Origin: Armillaria gallica
Lineage: Eukaryota; Basidiomycota; Agaricomycetes; Agaricales; Physalacriaceae
DNA: 64,000 bases
Assembly (NCBI GenBank): GCA_037576215.1
Contig: JBANDB010000006.1
Span: forward strand, 3,472,001-3,536,000
Direction: 5' to 3'
The position numbers and the translations under genes were made by a program. The notes below the pieces were generated by a model, which did not search any database, was not told the origin of the DNA, and saw only the letters and a program-made list of their open reading frames with translations. Every line of letters starts with the position of its first letter. The stretch's first letter is position 1. Of this stretch, positions 46,670 through 57,731 are shown in pieces.

Positions 46670-47888
46670 ATGCCTCGGCGGTCCGCGTTATGCATTCTTC
46701 TGTCGCTCCTTGGTCTTTTTCTAGTTGGAACTGTTGTCGTTCTTTCTTCCATTTCTTCTTACCTTGCTATTGACCCCGACGCATATCTGATTGAGCACGA
46801 TGTGCCGACACTTGACCGCTGGAATGCTACAGAGCATGGCCGGGTAGAACGGGTACCAAGGTTATTTCACCAGACGGCCAAGACGGATATCCTCTCAGAA
46901 AAATGGAGGTCTGTGTCGCTGCAGTGTCGGAACCTAATGCCAGACTAGTATGTCTATCTTCCTGTTTCCACCACTGTCAACTAACCTCCAGACAGTGAAT
47001 ACATGCTCTGGACAGACGAGTCGTCTCGAAATTTTATCAACGATTACTATCCCTGGTTTCTACGGACGTACGATGGATACCGTTTTCCGATACAGCGCGC
47101 AGACGTGATCCGGTACTTTGTCTTGCACCATTACGGAGGTATATATTACGACGTCGACATTGGCTGCAAGCGTCCATTAGACCCCCTCCTCACATATCCC
47201 GTCATTCTCCCTAAAACCATCCCAGTCGGCGTCTCCAACGACCTCATGTTCTCTACGAAGAGGACACCCGTTTTTCGCTCAGCTCATCCACAATCTCGCG
47301 ACGTTTGATCATTCCTGGTTCCTCAACTACCCCACCGTCATGTTCTCTACCGGACCCATGTTTCTTTCCATACAGTACGCCATCTGGACTTCCTCCCACG
47401 CTGCCGCGCTCAGTGATCCCATCCGTATCCTGCCGAAATCCCTCTACGGCAAGAATGCCAAAGACGGTGAAGCGCCGCATTCATTTTTCTCGCATTTCTA
47501 TGGCAGCAGCTGGCATGCTGATGACGCTGCGTTCATTGGGTTCCTAGGCCATTGGGGTAACAAGTTGATGTTGGCAGGCGTTGTCGTCCTCATAGCTGGG
47601 TTGGTGTTCATGGCATTGCCCATCAGACAGCGCAGGCAGGTTATGCGCTTGATGGGTGGGCTCTCTTCACGTTGGGTGCATGACACTTCGTTGAGTGAGA
47701 GAACGAACGATCGGCAACGCGGCGTTCTCTTTTTTCTGCCAGTGTCGATTCAGCCACACGACGTTGAATTAAATCCCTCGTTAGAGGAGATGCGTTTGGA
47801 GAAACGCCGGCACGTCCAGGAACCAGAAAATTATGGGCCGGGGGAGTATTGTGATTCGTCGAAATCTTCCCATCTTCACAATGTCTAA
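46670..47888 (+). CDS. GT32 glycosyltransferase, IPC-mannosyltransferase-like (one-base frameshift)
   Basis: The ATG at 46670 (MPRRSALCILLSLLGLFLVG) opens an N-terminal membrane anchor. The catalytic part reads VPRLFHQTAKTDILSEKWRS, then after an intron (46949-46995 approximately) YEYMLWTDESSRNFINDYYP, RADVIRYFVLHHYGGIYYDV, where GGIYYDVD holds the DXD motif. Near 47260 one extra base breaks the frame; the next frame continues HPFFAQLIHNLATFDHSWFL, VMFSTGPMFLSIQYAIW, FFSHFYGSSWHADDAAFIGF and a C-terminal hydrophobic helix (VVVLIAGLVFMALPI). The degraded copy at 56.5 kb lacks the extra base. Fungal GT32 members (Sur1/Csh1 type) mannosylate inositol phosphorylceramide in the Golgi. The insertion may be an error. 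Confidence 0.7.
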
Positions 47889-48119
47889 AACAGTTAGAGC
47901 GTGTATATATCTTATTTATCCTTCGCCAGAACTATACAGGGCTGAACGAATTGGTTGGCACCTAGACATTAAGCACTTTTGTCGGCGTACTACGCGATTT
48001 CAGCTAGAGGACGATGGGCACACCCTCATAGGGAGTCTACATACTGTTCTGATTAGTAATTGGCGAAGAGCTCATATCGGAAACGCACGTCCTAGCTTTG
48101 CGGAGCATCGCCGGTCGTG

Positions 48120-48725
48120 ATCTCGTTCTTTCACCACGACTACGTTTCGTCCAGACCTTGTAGACTCATAATTGTATATGAGGTCTGAGATGCCGTCCTA
48201 CATCCGAACGCGACCTGTATGACCACTTGCGCCAGCTAAAAAAAAGAGCTGGGTCATTTGATCGAAGGCTTCACAAAATTTCCCGCAGGAAGTGCATTAA
48301 CAAAACGACGGCCGTTGATGACTGATATTACCACCTGCTCCCTGGTGATTTCTCAGATGTTTGGACCACCCGTAGTCCCTCAGGAAGGGCTAAGTTGAAT
48401 TACTGACGCACAGTTTTGGGAAATTCAGGATATTCTCGTTTTCTCCGGTACAGGTGACGGTTTGTGTAAATGATAATCCAGCTATAGCTGCTTATTCCCC
48501 TCCTATCGACTCTGATTGCGAAAACATTGGACAAAGGACTGTTATCAGTCATATGTTCACCTTCTCATGTACGTTCGACGTTCAGTTATTTAATTTCCCA
48601 AATCTCCCTGTACGGTTCATTACCGCTGATGAAAACCAATATTATCTAGCACCCCATCGAACATTAGGCGCTCGGCTCATCAAGGATGCATCTTCCCACG
48701 TGAAGAACATGACGTTGGCGCTTTG
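48120..48725 (+). pseudogene. F-box-like relic upstream of HET copy 2
   Basis: The relic begins around ACGACTACGTTTCGTCCAGA (near 48136), where the start ATG of the left copy (MTTFPPEL) has become ACG. Following frames (YEVW, CVNFLP-like pieces, PSVVPQEGLS) are broken by stops and indels. The second half (near 48550-48720) corresponds to the NFPNIPVLLVTADINRYYPA segment of the copy at 7.4 kb. It cannot encode a protein but may still serve as the HET 5' region. Confidence 0.55.
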
Positions 48726-50764
48726 ATGCAACCACACCTTGAACCTCAACAGCTCGACATAATATGTTTCTATCCAACGCTAGGTCCTTCTGGAAATTTC
48801 TCAAGTGTAAGTACACCTGATCATCACGGTCGTGTGTCCTGTTTATTCAAGCTATGCCTAGTAAAAACCAAAATTGTGCTAGACAAGTGGACGTCCAAGT
48901 CCCGTAACGTGCTCCCCATATCAGTCGTAGAAGATGTGAGTAATCAAGTCGAAAATTGAATAGACGGCAATGTATAACAGATTTCGGGATCTAGGCAGAT
49001 CACAGTGATGATGGCGAGACTAGCGACGCGGACACACCGCTTCTACCTGAAGTTACGATCTCCTCCCAGACAGAAATTGGGCAAACAGAAGAATCCGTAC
49101 AGGTTCCAAAACAACGGGCGTACACCGACAGAAAACCCGTAATATCATCCTCCCTCGCAGACACTCCTTGCTCTAGCCTTGGCATTCAGGGCCTCTTGGA
49201 TTTACTCAACAGCACACTTGCTACCTCATACACATTAGATACCCCATCCATCTCCTTCGTTCTCGAAGACTGCATTGCACAGAACTACGACTTTGGAACT
49301 GCATACGGCCGTCTGCGCTCAGTATGGTGCAACCGCAGAGTCACTGACATTCAAATGGAGCTGCGGAAACGTGAGACAAAGGCCATATTAGAGCGAAGGT
49401 ATATACTCAGCGGTAGCCGCGTACTCAACGTGGCAGCCTGGACGAGGACGGAGGCTCGCCGAATCTGGGATCTATACAGTAATCGTGTGGTCCCATGGTG
49501 GAGCAGTAAGGCATCCATCTGGGACTTTCACAAAATGCTACGACCAATATCACATGCTTGGGTGAATGAAGTGGATCGCGACGACGTGTGGTCCCCTATC
49601 AATGGATATGAATGGCCTGTGCCCATCCCGAAAGGTGCCAACCTCAACCTCATCCGGATCGAGATGCTGAACCTGGGACTGGAATATGCATGGTTGGATG
49701 TTCTCTGCTTGAGACAGAGAGGAGGGCCAAGGGAGGATCTGCGTGTGGAAGAGTGGAAAGTCGATGTGCCAACCATCGGAGCAATGTACTATCGTGCACA
49801 TGTGGTGTGCTATTTGAGCGGGCTGGGTCTACCTTTGAGTCTGAAGAAGGGTGACTTGGAGAGTGACCGGTCTTGGTTTAGGCGTGCATGGACATTGCGG
49901 GAGATCAGTGACGTGAGAACGATTGTTGGGGATACACCAGATGGACCGATGCATGCTGAGCCAATAGATGACACAGGAAACTACAAGGATGAGATATTAA
50001 CAAAATTTCACAAGCAGCTCAACTCTGCAGCTCAGATGTCTCTCAATGGTCTATCTGGTGTGCTATCTATGATGCAGGATCGGATATCAACAAACCCAGT
50101 GGACAAAGTTGCTGGCCTAGCATTTTGTCTGGAGACACGTTCAATACCGCCATACTATGAGAGCCAATCTCTGGAGGATGCATGGTCAGCACTTATAAAT
50201 AAGATGCATTGGAACAATCTGGCCATACTGCTCTTCACCTATCCTGAACCTGGAAGTGCATGCAAGAAATGGAGACCATCATGGGAGCAGGTCATGACCA
50301 AGTCTCTGCCCAAAAACCCAGATTTTAAGCTTGCTGCCGATACTCCAACTCTGGCTGAGGGTGTCATGTTTCATGGGCTCCACATTAAAAGGGGGTTTGT
50401 GCGTGGATTGGCTGTGGGAGGTGTAGAAGGGATTGATCGATATGGAGAGTTGGTTGTTGAAGACACATGCTGGATAGTGCATATATTCAACATCATTGCA
50501 TCCCGCACGCATACATTCAAAATTGTTGCTAGCCACCAGTACCCGATACCTGAAGACACATACACACTGCTTGGCACCGAAGCAGTTTCACCCAAGGGCT
50601 ACAGACATCTGGGGCAATATTGGGTTGTCGGACAACTGTCCAACAAGCGTGCGCGCTATGAGATATTCGAGAAAGTGTCTGTGTTTCAAATGACTGACAA
50701 AAAAGAGATAAAGCAGCTGAATGACCTAGGTTCATCTGTAAAGTCTTGGTTTATTCTCGCTTGA
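48726..50764 (+). CDS. HET-domain protein, copy 2 (intact after splicing)
   Basis: Exons 48726-48806, 48852-48935 and 48995-50764, all joined in phase 0, give about 644 aa. Intron 1 is 45 nt (GTAAGT..TTCAAG). Intron 2 (48936-48994, 59 nt) begins GTGAGT; the acceptor used by the other copies is mutated (TTTCGG) and a TCTAG eight bases on restores the frame. HET motifs: YAWLDVLCLRQRGG, VPTIGAMYYRAHVVCYLSG and SWFRRAWTLREI. A long C-terminal region ends AVGGVEGIDRYGELVVED, ASHQYPIPEDTYTLLG, FEKVSVFQMTD and SWFILA. HET proteins act in fungal non-self recognition and cell death; here a role is inferred from the family only. Confidence 0.78.
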
Positions 50765-51690
50765 TGGTGAATACCCACTTTTTGATACCTTTTGTACGCA
50801 ATCCCGAAACTACTGTGCAATTTATTCCATGGTGAAATACAACACCAGCTGCCACCAGGTGTTAGAAACTCCAGTGTCGCAAAACTCACTGGCAATCATC
50901 TCCCAGAACAGTCTCACTCTTTCCACCGACAGGACAACATTGACCAACAAAGGTAAAATATCATACTTCCATGCTTTTCTGCTCACATCATGGTCCATAA
51001 CCTCGAACCCCATTTCATGAATCCGATCCCCTTCCTTATCGTCTGCTTCGTATGCCGTATCGGCGAACAATCTATATTTGTTGTTACTTTTACCTTGGAT
51101 CGCAATATGAGAGGTACCACATTGGTGTCATTGACAATTGTCGGATAATAGTACACAAGAAGTCTACATTGAAATCGTTTGCTCGGGAAATTCAGCGGAG
51201 TCTGAGTGAATGTTCAACGTCGGATCCAGGTTTATCTTGAATGACTGAGCGTCAATTCCAGAGACGCCTAATGAATTCACTCAGGACTTCCCGGACTCGA
51301 TAGGCATGATTGCCTATTCGCAACGTCGAAGTCTTAGATGATAAAGAGCTTTTCGGCATCATATGGCCATACCGTCGCCCATACGCCGTGATATACACCG
51401 GCGGTGTCACTCCATCGAACTAGCGTCCGTTGACTTGATACGGCGCATACGATACACCATCATATTGGATTGACATTACCCCGGAAATTCTGGTTTTCTT
51501 AGACAGCATATCCATCGGTGTTATGGGACAAGGAACCAATCCCTCTAGCAATTCAAACTGGTTTGTTTCTGGGAGTATACATGTCAGGAACGGAAGCCTC
51601 AAAGATAGATTAACACCTACGGCTATAACCGTGTCACCAGATAGCACTGTTGTATATTTCTCAGATAAATTGACGCATCATACAACTATT
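50765..51690. other. Duplicated intergenic DNA
   Basis: Aligns with 59710-60480 (for example the AACACCAGCTGCCACCAGG / AACCAGCTGCCACCAGGTG blocks and the ATGGCCATAC block). Open frames on both strands are short and not conserved between the copies, so it is non-coding spacer or decayed sequence. Confidence 0.55.
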
Positions 51691-52700
51691 ACTTACTTTT
51701 CGGCGCGACTTCGGTGTCCATTTTTTGACCATTAGAAGCAGTATGATGCAATCCTACAATGAGTGCAGGAAAAACGAAGGTGGATGTAGGAGCAACAACG
51801 AGGAGACAGCTGGATGAGAGAGGCTGTACCAGGAATATAGTGGCACGGTTTCGATAGCGGTGGCGCATGTTGGAGTCGCACCTGAGTAATGCTACGGACA
51901 AAAAATTAGAACCGAATTAGTGTTATGAGAGTATGAAATAGGACTTACGCTTAGCACCAATATGTGTGTTGACATGTATTCTGAGGTTACTCACTTTATT
52001 GAGAGACATTACAAGTCTTACTATCATATTTCCTGCTATCCTTGACAGGAGTGTCCTCGTCTTCTTGGTGCCATATCAGAATAGGCTCGCTGTGAAAAAG
52101 TGGAAAAGAGAAAGGCAGACGGTGGGCTGGGTTTGAATGAGTATCATGGTCCTCTGGTAGACAATGGCATGTACATACTGAGCGTGGGCCAGGGAAGGTA
52201 TTATCATCGACGAGACACGTCGCTAGTCTGGCGGAGTAGTACGGGCTCTGTAAGGTAGAAGTTAGCTAATAAGTCGAAATGAAAAGTATAAAATCACAAC
52301 CTGAGAACCTATCACAAAGTGTGGAGAGATGGCAACAGATATGGTTTGATTTAAAACGGTAGTGGAGGAAAGAACTAACATCGGCAGTTATATAGCCGTA
52401 CCTCTTCTTCCAAATCCGCGAGATCCATCGTTAGACGTATCAGTGGAGACCGTTATACCAAAAGACCAAGTCATCGTGCTCTGGGGCTGCGTTCACGATC
52501 AAATAGAAGGCAAGAATCTAAAGGAAAGCTCAATCAGAAAGAAAGACACAAATTACAGAAAAAAGACATACCTAGCACTCGCCTTTATTTGCGAAACCCA
52601 GCTCTATGTCCCACCACACACCATCGTCCCCGTTACCTTCGTCATCGGGCTCCTGGATGGTGGCTGATAATCGAGACTGTTATGCATTTGTAGTCGTGTT
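51690..52700 (-). pseudogene. C2H2 zinc-finger protein relic, copy A
   Basis: The minus strand reads EDEDTPVKDSRKYDSKTC then breaks by a stop where copy B (60.7 kb) continues into a C2H2 finger. Downstream CDSNMRHRYRNR corresponds to the finger's second half or a following finger. Upstream blocks near 52360-52680 (SATIQEPDDEGNGDDG) are acidic and shared with copy B. Fungal C2H2 proteins of this layout are DNA-binding factors, but this copy has lost its finger frame. Confidence 0.45.
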
Positions 52701-53059
52701 CATACAACAATATTGCAGTGGACGACAATTACGCCAAAAATCGACGTGTAGCAAGTAGGCCGGGATATATGCACGGGCATCGCAGGAAGACAGGGTAAAG
52801 ACAGCGTGGCTCGACATCGGAGTATGGCCTTTGCAAGGTTTACGCGTGAAAGGCGGAGATCCTATGGATGCAAACTTTGGGAACCACTAGATGCACTAAG
52901 ATCATAAAATTAGCAGTTTACATAGCACTAGAAATCAAGAAGACATACCTTGTCCCATGCGTTGTATGGGTGAACGCAGGAGGGTGAGGGCATAAATTTC
53001 TGACGTCGCGCTAACGTGCAAGGTAGCTATCGCAGGGAAACAGCGAAGAACTGATGGAA

Positions 53060-53545
53060 TGGTGTGTCGGCATCTTGAATCTAGCGTCAAAGGGGCAAAG
53101 TCGCGATGGTAAGAGGGATACATTGCTCGGACATATCGAGTCCCTAGCTTCCTGCTTTTGGGTCCCTATCTCGTCGTCAAGCTGCGGCTCGTGAAAGCCC
53201 GCCTTGAATGGAACGTCGCCCACTAGTAATTCTACCAGTCGCATTCCTCAAGTGGTCGCCGGAATGAAGACGCTGGTACCGCTAGTTTGGAATGACGATG
53301 GAAACGGAGTGGACGCGTCCTTGGCTGAAGCCCTTCATCACGGATGCGCACATGTTCCAGTAGGAAGGGATTCTTGGGTCCATCTCGCTCAGCGAGGAGG
53401 TGGCATGGAGTTGCGAAAGAGAGGCCAGTCGTGAACATCTTATGAAATACTCCAAGTAGTTCATCGTCTCCGGCTCGGTTGTCTGTCGCATGCGAGGATG
53501 CACTACCGGGTCCGTGGTAATGGTTTGTCGAAGACGGCACGTCTC
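53060..53545 (+). pseudogene. Unidentified conserved coding fragment, copy 2
   Basis: The forward frame near 53064-53115 reads CRHLESSVKGAKSRDGKRD, close to the minus-strand fragment at 3.8 kb (CRHLESSVEEVKSRDGKRDG). Beyond that the two diverge and this copy runs into stops. On the minus strand a frame (53232-53540) is a probable shadow. Family unknown; the pairing of this fragment with DAO remnants in both accessory regions is the main clue. Confidence 0.35.
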
Positions 53546-55019
53546 CCTGACCAGTGGCTGTTTGAAGATTAGACGGATTCTAACCCCTCGTCATGGCCCC
53601 TGCTTCGCCTTTCCCGACGATCCTCCGCTGTAACATAAGGAATTCTCGGAGAATGCGCCTAGTACGGTCGTCTGGCATACGTGAGGGTGAACTACCTCGT
53701 TGAGAGGCTCCGTGGTGATCCTAGCGGGGATAATGGAAAACGGCACGCTTCCCTGACGAGAAAGACTCCAGCTCTTCAGTTATCAAGTCGTTTCAATGAC
53801 CTTCGAAGACGAATCAAGCGGTGTAGCGTTAGGCTTCAGGTTCCAAATCGTCTAGATAGCCGTTCCTTCCTCAGTTGGTAAGCTCGCTCCTTGTTTAGAC
53901 AGTCGAGGAGTTTTTTAGTTTTAGTCGGGTGCACTAGCCGCCTTTCGGTGAAACTCGACTTGAAATTTGAGGATCCATCCACCCGAGGGAAGGCGTCTAT
54001 CCTTCTCGACTTGCATCAGGAAAGTATCCTCAATCGCTAGGTGAGGCGAGGAGGCCCCGATGTGGCGGATAGAAGGCGCAGAGTACGGAGAATACATCTC
54101 TCCTCCATGATCCTCTCTCCCTCCCTCCTCTTTTCGCTCATCGGAAATCGATACCTTCCAGCAGCACTGAACGGAGTTCGTCACCCCAAATTGAAAGCCG
54201 GAGAAGATTAGGCAAAGGGAGGAAGGATGTAGAACAGGAGAGTAAGGGTCTACGCGAGGGTTAGCCGTATAAATCAAAAAGACGAAGAGTGTATATTTCA
54301 CCTACCGCGCCATCCTTGGCCCACATTCGATATCTCCCTTACACGCTGTTCCTTGTACTTGTCGTCATAGGCGACTTGTTTGCAGGAAAGAGATACGTCG
54401 TCTCCACGCGGCCAAAATATTGAGGTTCTGTTGGCGTTGTGAGCGAGATCTACTTGAAATCATATCGGCCAAAGGGAAACACAAACGTGAAATTATGACT
54501 CACTTTCAAACTTCAATTTCACAACACAAGAATCTCAGCCTTGTATTTGCATCCAGGAAATCCATTGGTCTTGAGTTGATGCATTCCTACAAAAGAAATT
54601 GGCATGTTAAATAAAGGTGAAAACTAGTAGGATGTCAAAATCAATCATACCATGTCGAGTATATACCCTTGGGCTTGCTAACTTGTACTGGTGTTTCACT
54701 TGTCCTGCTACACTTGACAGTTCCGGGTTGAATTGTGTCCCAATGTTGTTGGCTTGTACGGATATCAATACTCATGGTAGGAAATGGCCGCGTTGGTGAC
54801 TAAATATGGAACGAAAATTTCACGCGTATCCAACGGGCCGTATTCCCTGATCCTGACGATGATCATCGACAAGCCGTTGCAGTGGCCTGATATCGTCGAA
54901 GGACGCCTGGCAGCACCTCTTCAAGGTCCACGAGCTTGTTTTCGATTCTCCGAGTAACTATCGACACTACGAGAAATACTCTCTTCGTACCGACGCGTCT
55001 ACAAACGGATAAGACAGTC
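53546..55019. other. Decayed or non-coding spacer between duplicated units
   Basis: About 1.5 kb with only short frames on both strands (for example 53681-53881, 53921-54301, 54617-54799). No family, repeat copy or splice pattern was recognised. Confidence 0.45.
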
Positions 55020-55556
55020 TCCCGGACTCCCAGTTCCCAATCCCACAGTGTCGCCCATTCAAAAAGAAGGCTCGTCCGCAGCCCTAGCATGTGCGGATAT
55101 TATGATTATTGAGTCTGGGATAACGGGCACGGCATTTGCGCGTCCGCTGCTTGATGTGGACGGGTTGTTGGAGGTTGCAGGGGTGCGTGTTCAGAGACAT
55201 ATCGCCACCACTATACCACGACTATCTCGATTTGAAGAGGAAACACGGCGCAGAGGCAGCGAAGCAGATCATTCGATGCCTATGACGTCTTTTTGACAGA
55301 GACGTGTTTTCTTGGAGGAGCTCTCGAGTGGGAAGGGTACAACAGAAGGACCGGCGGGGATCGTCACAAGAGTCTTCTCAAGGTTGCTCAAGACGTGCTC
55401 TTCATTCCGTCTGTACACGCAAAGTCTCTGTCTCTCCATACACAACAACATCGTCCACACTCCCAGCGGCGATATCCGTGCCAAACACATCGTCCATGCT
55501 ATCAATGGATCCTACCTCCTTGCGTCAATGCGCGTTCCCCAGTGTGCGTGGCCATA
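55020..55556 (+). pseudogene. DAO-type FAD-dependent oxidoreductase pseudogene
   Basis: Forward frames read LPVPNPTVSPIQKEGSSAAL, then ADIMIIESGITGTAFARPLL, which is the FAD-binding start of DAO-fold oxidoreductases with the expected IGSGITG Gly changed to Glu. After frame changes come YNRRTGGDR, VFSRLLKTCSSFRLYTQSL and HTPSGDIRAKHIVHAINGSY, all typical blocks of the same protein. Shifts and a missing C-terminus show it is dead. Related remnants lie at 3.4 kb (plus) and 62.2-62.9 kb (minus). Substrate cannot be told. Confidence 0.65.
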
Positions 55557-56159
55557 AGTTCTTTTCTTTCGACGTTCTCATTGGTTTCTAGATTTTGGTT
55601 TCTTCGGGTCATCCTCGCTCTGGATTAGGGGCATAGGCACTATAGGTCGTTCTATACCATTTTTTCCCGCTCGCAGATCCGTCGACTGGCTGGTATTTCC
55701 AGCATAAATGTGGCGAAGGAATGAAAAAGGTATGCAACGCGGCTCCAATGTTCATGGCGACGCCAACTGACGTCCTTTTTCTATTAGGATGCGACCCTAC
55801 GCCAGCCAACCTACCCCTACCTCGCCTGGGGCTCAGAGTCGATTTCGCAGCTCCGAGACTCGATGCCTCCACCATGGAGGTAGACTACGACGATCGATGT
55901 TGGAAAAACCGAAGAAACCTGAGGATGAGAGATGTCGCTGGGGAGCGAAGTGATGCGGGCGCGTGGACGAGGATGGGTCAGGAGTGGATAGCGCCGTGTC
56001 CGATGTGGGGGTTTGTTCTATGATTAGACTGGGTTGGTGAGTGATGTCTTTGGCGACACGTCTAAGGCTGACAGGCATTCATGAAGGATCACAACGTTCG
56101 GGTTGAGGCCTGCTATCGAGTGGGTAGGTAGCAGCCGGATAGACAAGAGGGTGGTTGGT
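55557..56159. other. Spacer
   Basis: A 100-codon forward frame (55721-56023) and an opposite frame overlap, neither with family features. It may contain the degraded end of the DAO pseudogene. Duplicated unit B starts at its right edge. Confidence 0.4.
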
Positions 56160-56935
56160 TATCCTCTCAGAAAAATGGAGGTCGGTGTCGGTACCTAAGG
56201 CCAGACTAGTAGAGACCGGTACGTCTATTTTCCTCACACTACCACCGTCAACTAACCTCCAGACAGTGAATACGTGCTGAACAGACGAATCCTCCCAAAT
56301 ATTTATCAATGAATACTATCTTGGTGTCTTCGGACGTACGATGGATATTGTTTTCCGATACAGCATACAGACGTGATCCGATACTTTGTCTTGCACCACT
56401 ACGGAGGCATATACTACGACGTCGACATTGGCTGAAAGCGTCCATTAGACCCACTCCTCACATATCCCATCATCCTCCCCAAAACAATCCCAGTAGGCAT
56501 CTCCAACTACTTTATGTTCTCGACAAAAGGGCACCCGTTTTTCGCTCAGCTCGTTCACAACCTCGCGACGTTTGATCATTTCCCCACTTTCATGTTCACT
56601 ACCGGACCCATGTTTCTTTCCATACAGTACGCTATCTGGAATCATCCCACGCTACCGCGCTCAGTGACCCCATCCGTATTCTTCCAAAGTCCCTCTACGG
56701 GAAGAACGCCAAGGACGATGAAGCGCCGCATTCGTTTTTCTCGCATTTCTATGGCAGCAGCTGGCATGCTGATGATGCTGCGTTCATTGGGTTCCTAGGC
56801 CATTGGGGTAACAAGTTGATGTTGGCGGCCGTCGTCGTCCTCATAGCTGGGTTGGTGTTCATGGCATTACCCATCAGACAGCGCAGGCAGGTTATGCGCT
56901 TGATGGGCGTACTCTCTTCAAGAACCTACGGACAC
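56160..56935 (+). pseudogene. GT32 glycosyltransferase pseudogene, second copy
   Basis: The N-terminal anchor and HQTAKTD region are missing. Blocks corresponding to YFVLHHYGGIYYDVDIG (near 56380-56432), MFSTKGHPFFAQLVHNLATF (56514-56573) and MFTTGPMFLSIQYAIW follow with stops and shifts between them (the DXD block is followed by a TGA). The 3' end stops at the RQVMRLMG block and about 0.3 kb present in unit A is deleted. It supplies the ancestral reading of the frame at the site where the 46.7 kb gene has an extra base. Confidence 0.65.
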
Positions 56936-57120
56936 CAATCGATCTGGCCTTAAACATTTTTGTCGGTGTACTGCGCGATTTCAGCTAGAGGACGATGAGG
57001 CACACCCTCATAGGGAGTCTACATACCGTTCTGATCAGTAATTGACGAAGGGCCCATCCTGGAAACGCGCGTCCTAGCTTTGCGGGACCGCATCGCCGGT
57101 CGTGGTCTCGTTCTTTCACC

Positions 57121-57731
57121 ATGACTACGTTTCTTCCAGAACTTGTAGACTCATAATTGTATATGAGGTCTGAAATGCTGTCCTACGTCCGAACGACCTG
57201 TATGACCACTTATCCCAGCTAAAAAGAAAGAGCTGGGTCATTTGATCGAAGACTTCGCAGAATTTCTCGCAGGAAGTGCGTTCACAAAACGAGTTCCGTT
57301 GATGGCTGATGATATCACCGTGGTGGATTTCCATTTCTTTGCGCCGTCCGTAGTCCCTCAGGAAGGGCCAAGTTGAATTATTGGGAAATCCAGAAATATT
57401 CTCGTTTTCTCCGGCACAGGTGACGGTTTGTTTGAAAAATCCAGCTATAGCTGCCTATTCCCCTCCTACCGACTCTGATTGCGAAAACATTAAACAAAGG
57501 GCTGTTATCGGTCATATTTTCACCCTCTTTGCCCCAACTTTCCTTAAAATGAACACCTGTCTACGGATTCTCATGTACGTTCGACGTTCAGTTACTTAAT
57601 TTCCCAAACCTCCCTGTAGTGTTGATTACCATTAATATAAACCGATATTATCCAGCACCCCATCGAACATTAGGCGCTCGGCCCATCAAGGATGCATCTT
57701 CCCACATGAAAAACATGATGTTGGCGCCTTG
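57121..57731 (+). pseudogene. F-box-like relic upstream of HET copy 3
   Basis: An ATG at 57121 begins MTTFLPELVDS and then a stop; shifted frames recover YEV, AFTKRVPLMADDITVVDFH and PSVVPQEGPS. It keeps the original ATG lost in copy 2 but is broken within 12 codons. The segment up to the HET ATG is alignable with the other copies, suggesting it may be kept as the HET 5' region. Confidence 0.55.

Larger units (their letters stand above)
46890..52965 (+). repeat. Segmental duplication unit A
   Basis: From the GT32 TATCCTCTCAGAAAAATGGA block (46888) through the HET gene to the C2H2 relic, the DNA aligns by eye with 56.16-61.69 kb in the same orientation. Divergence is moderate, with many substitutions and indels, so the duplication is not very recent. 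The matched segments end near the CATACCTTGTCCCATG string at 52944-52959. Confidence 0.75.
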
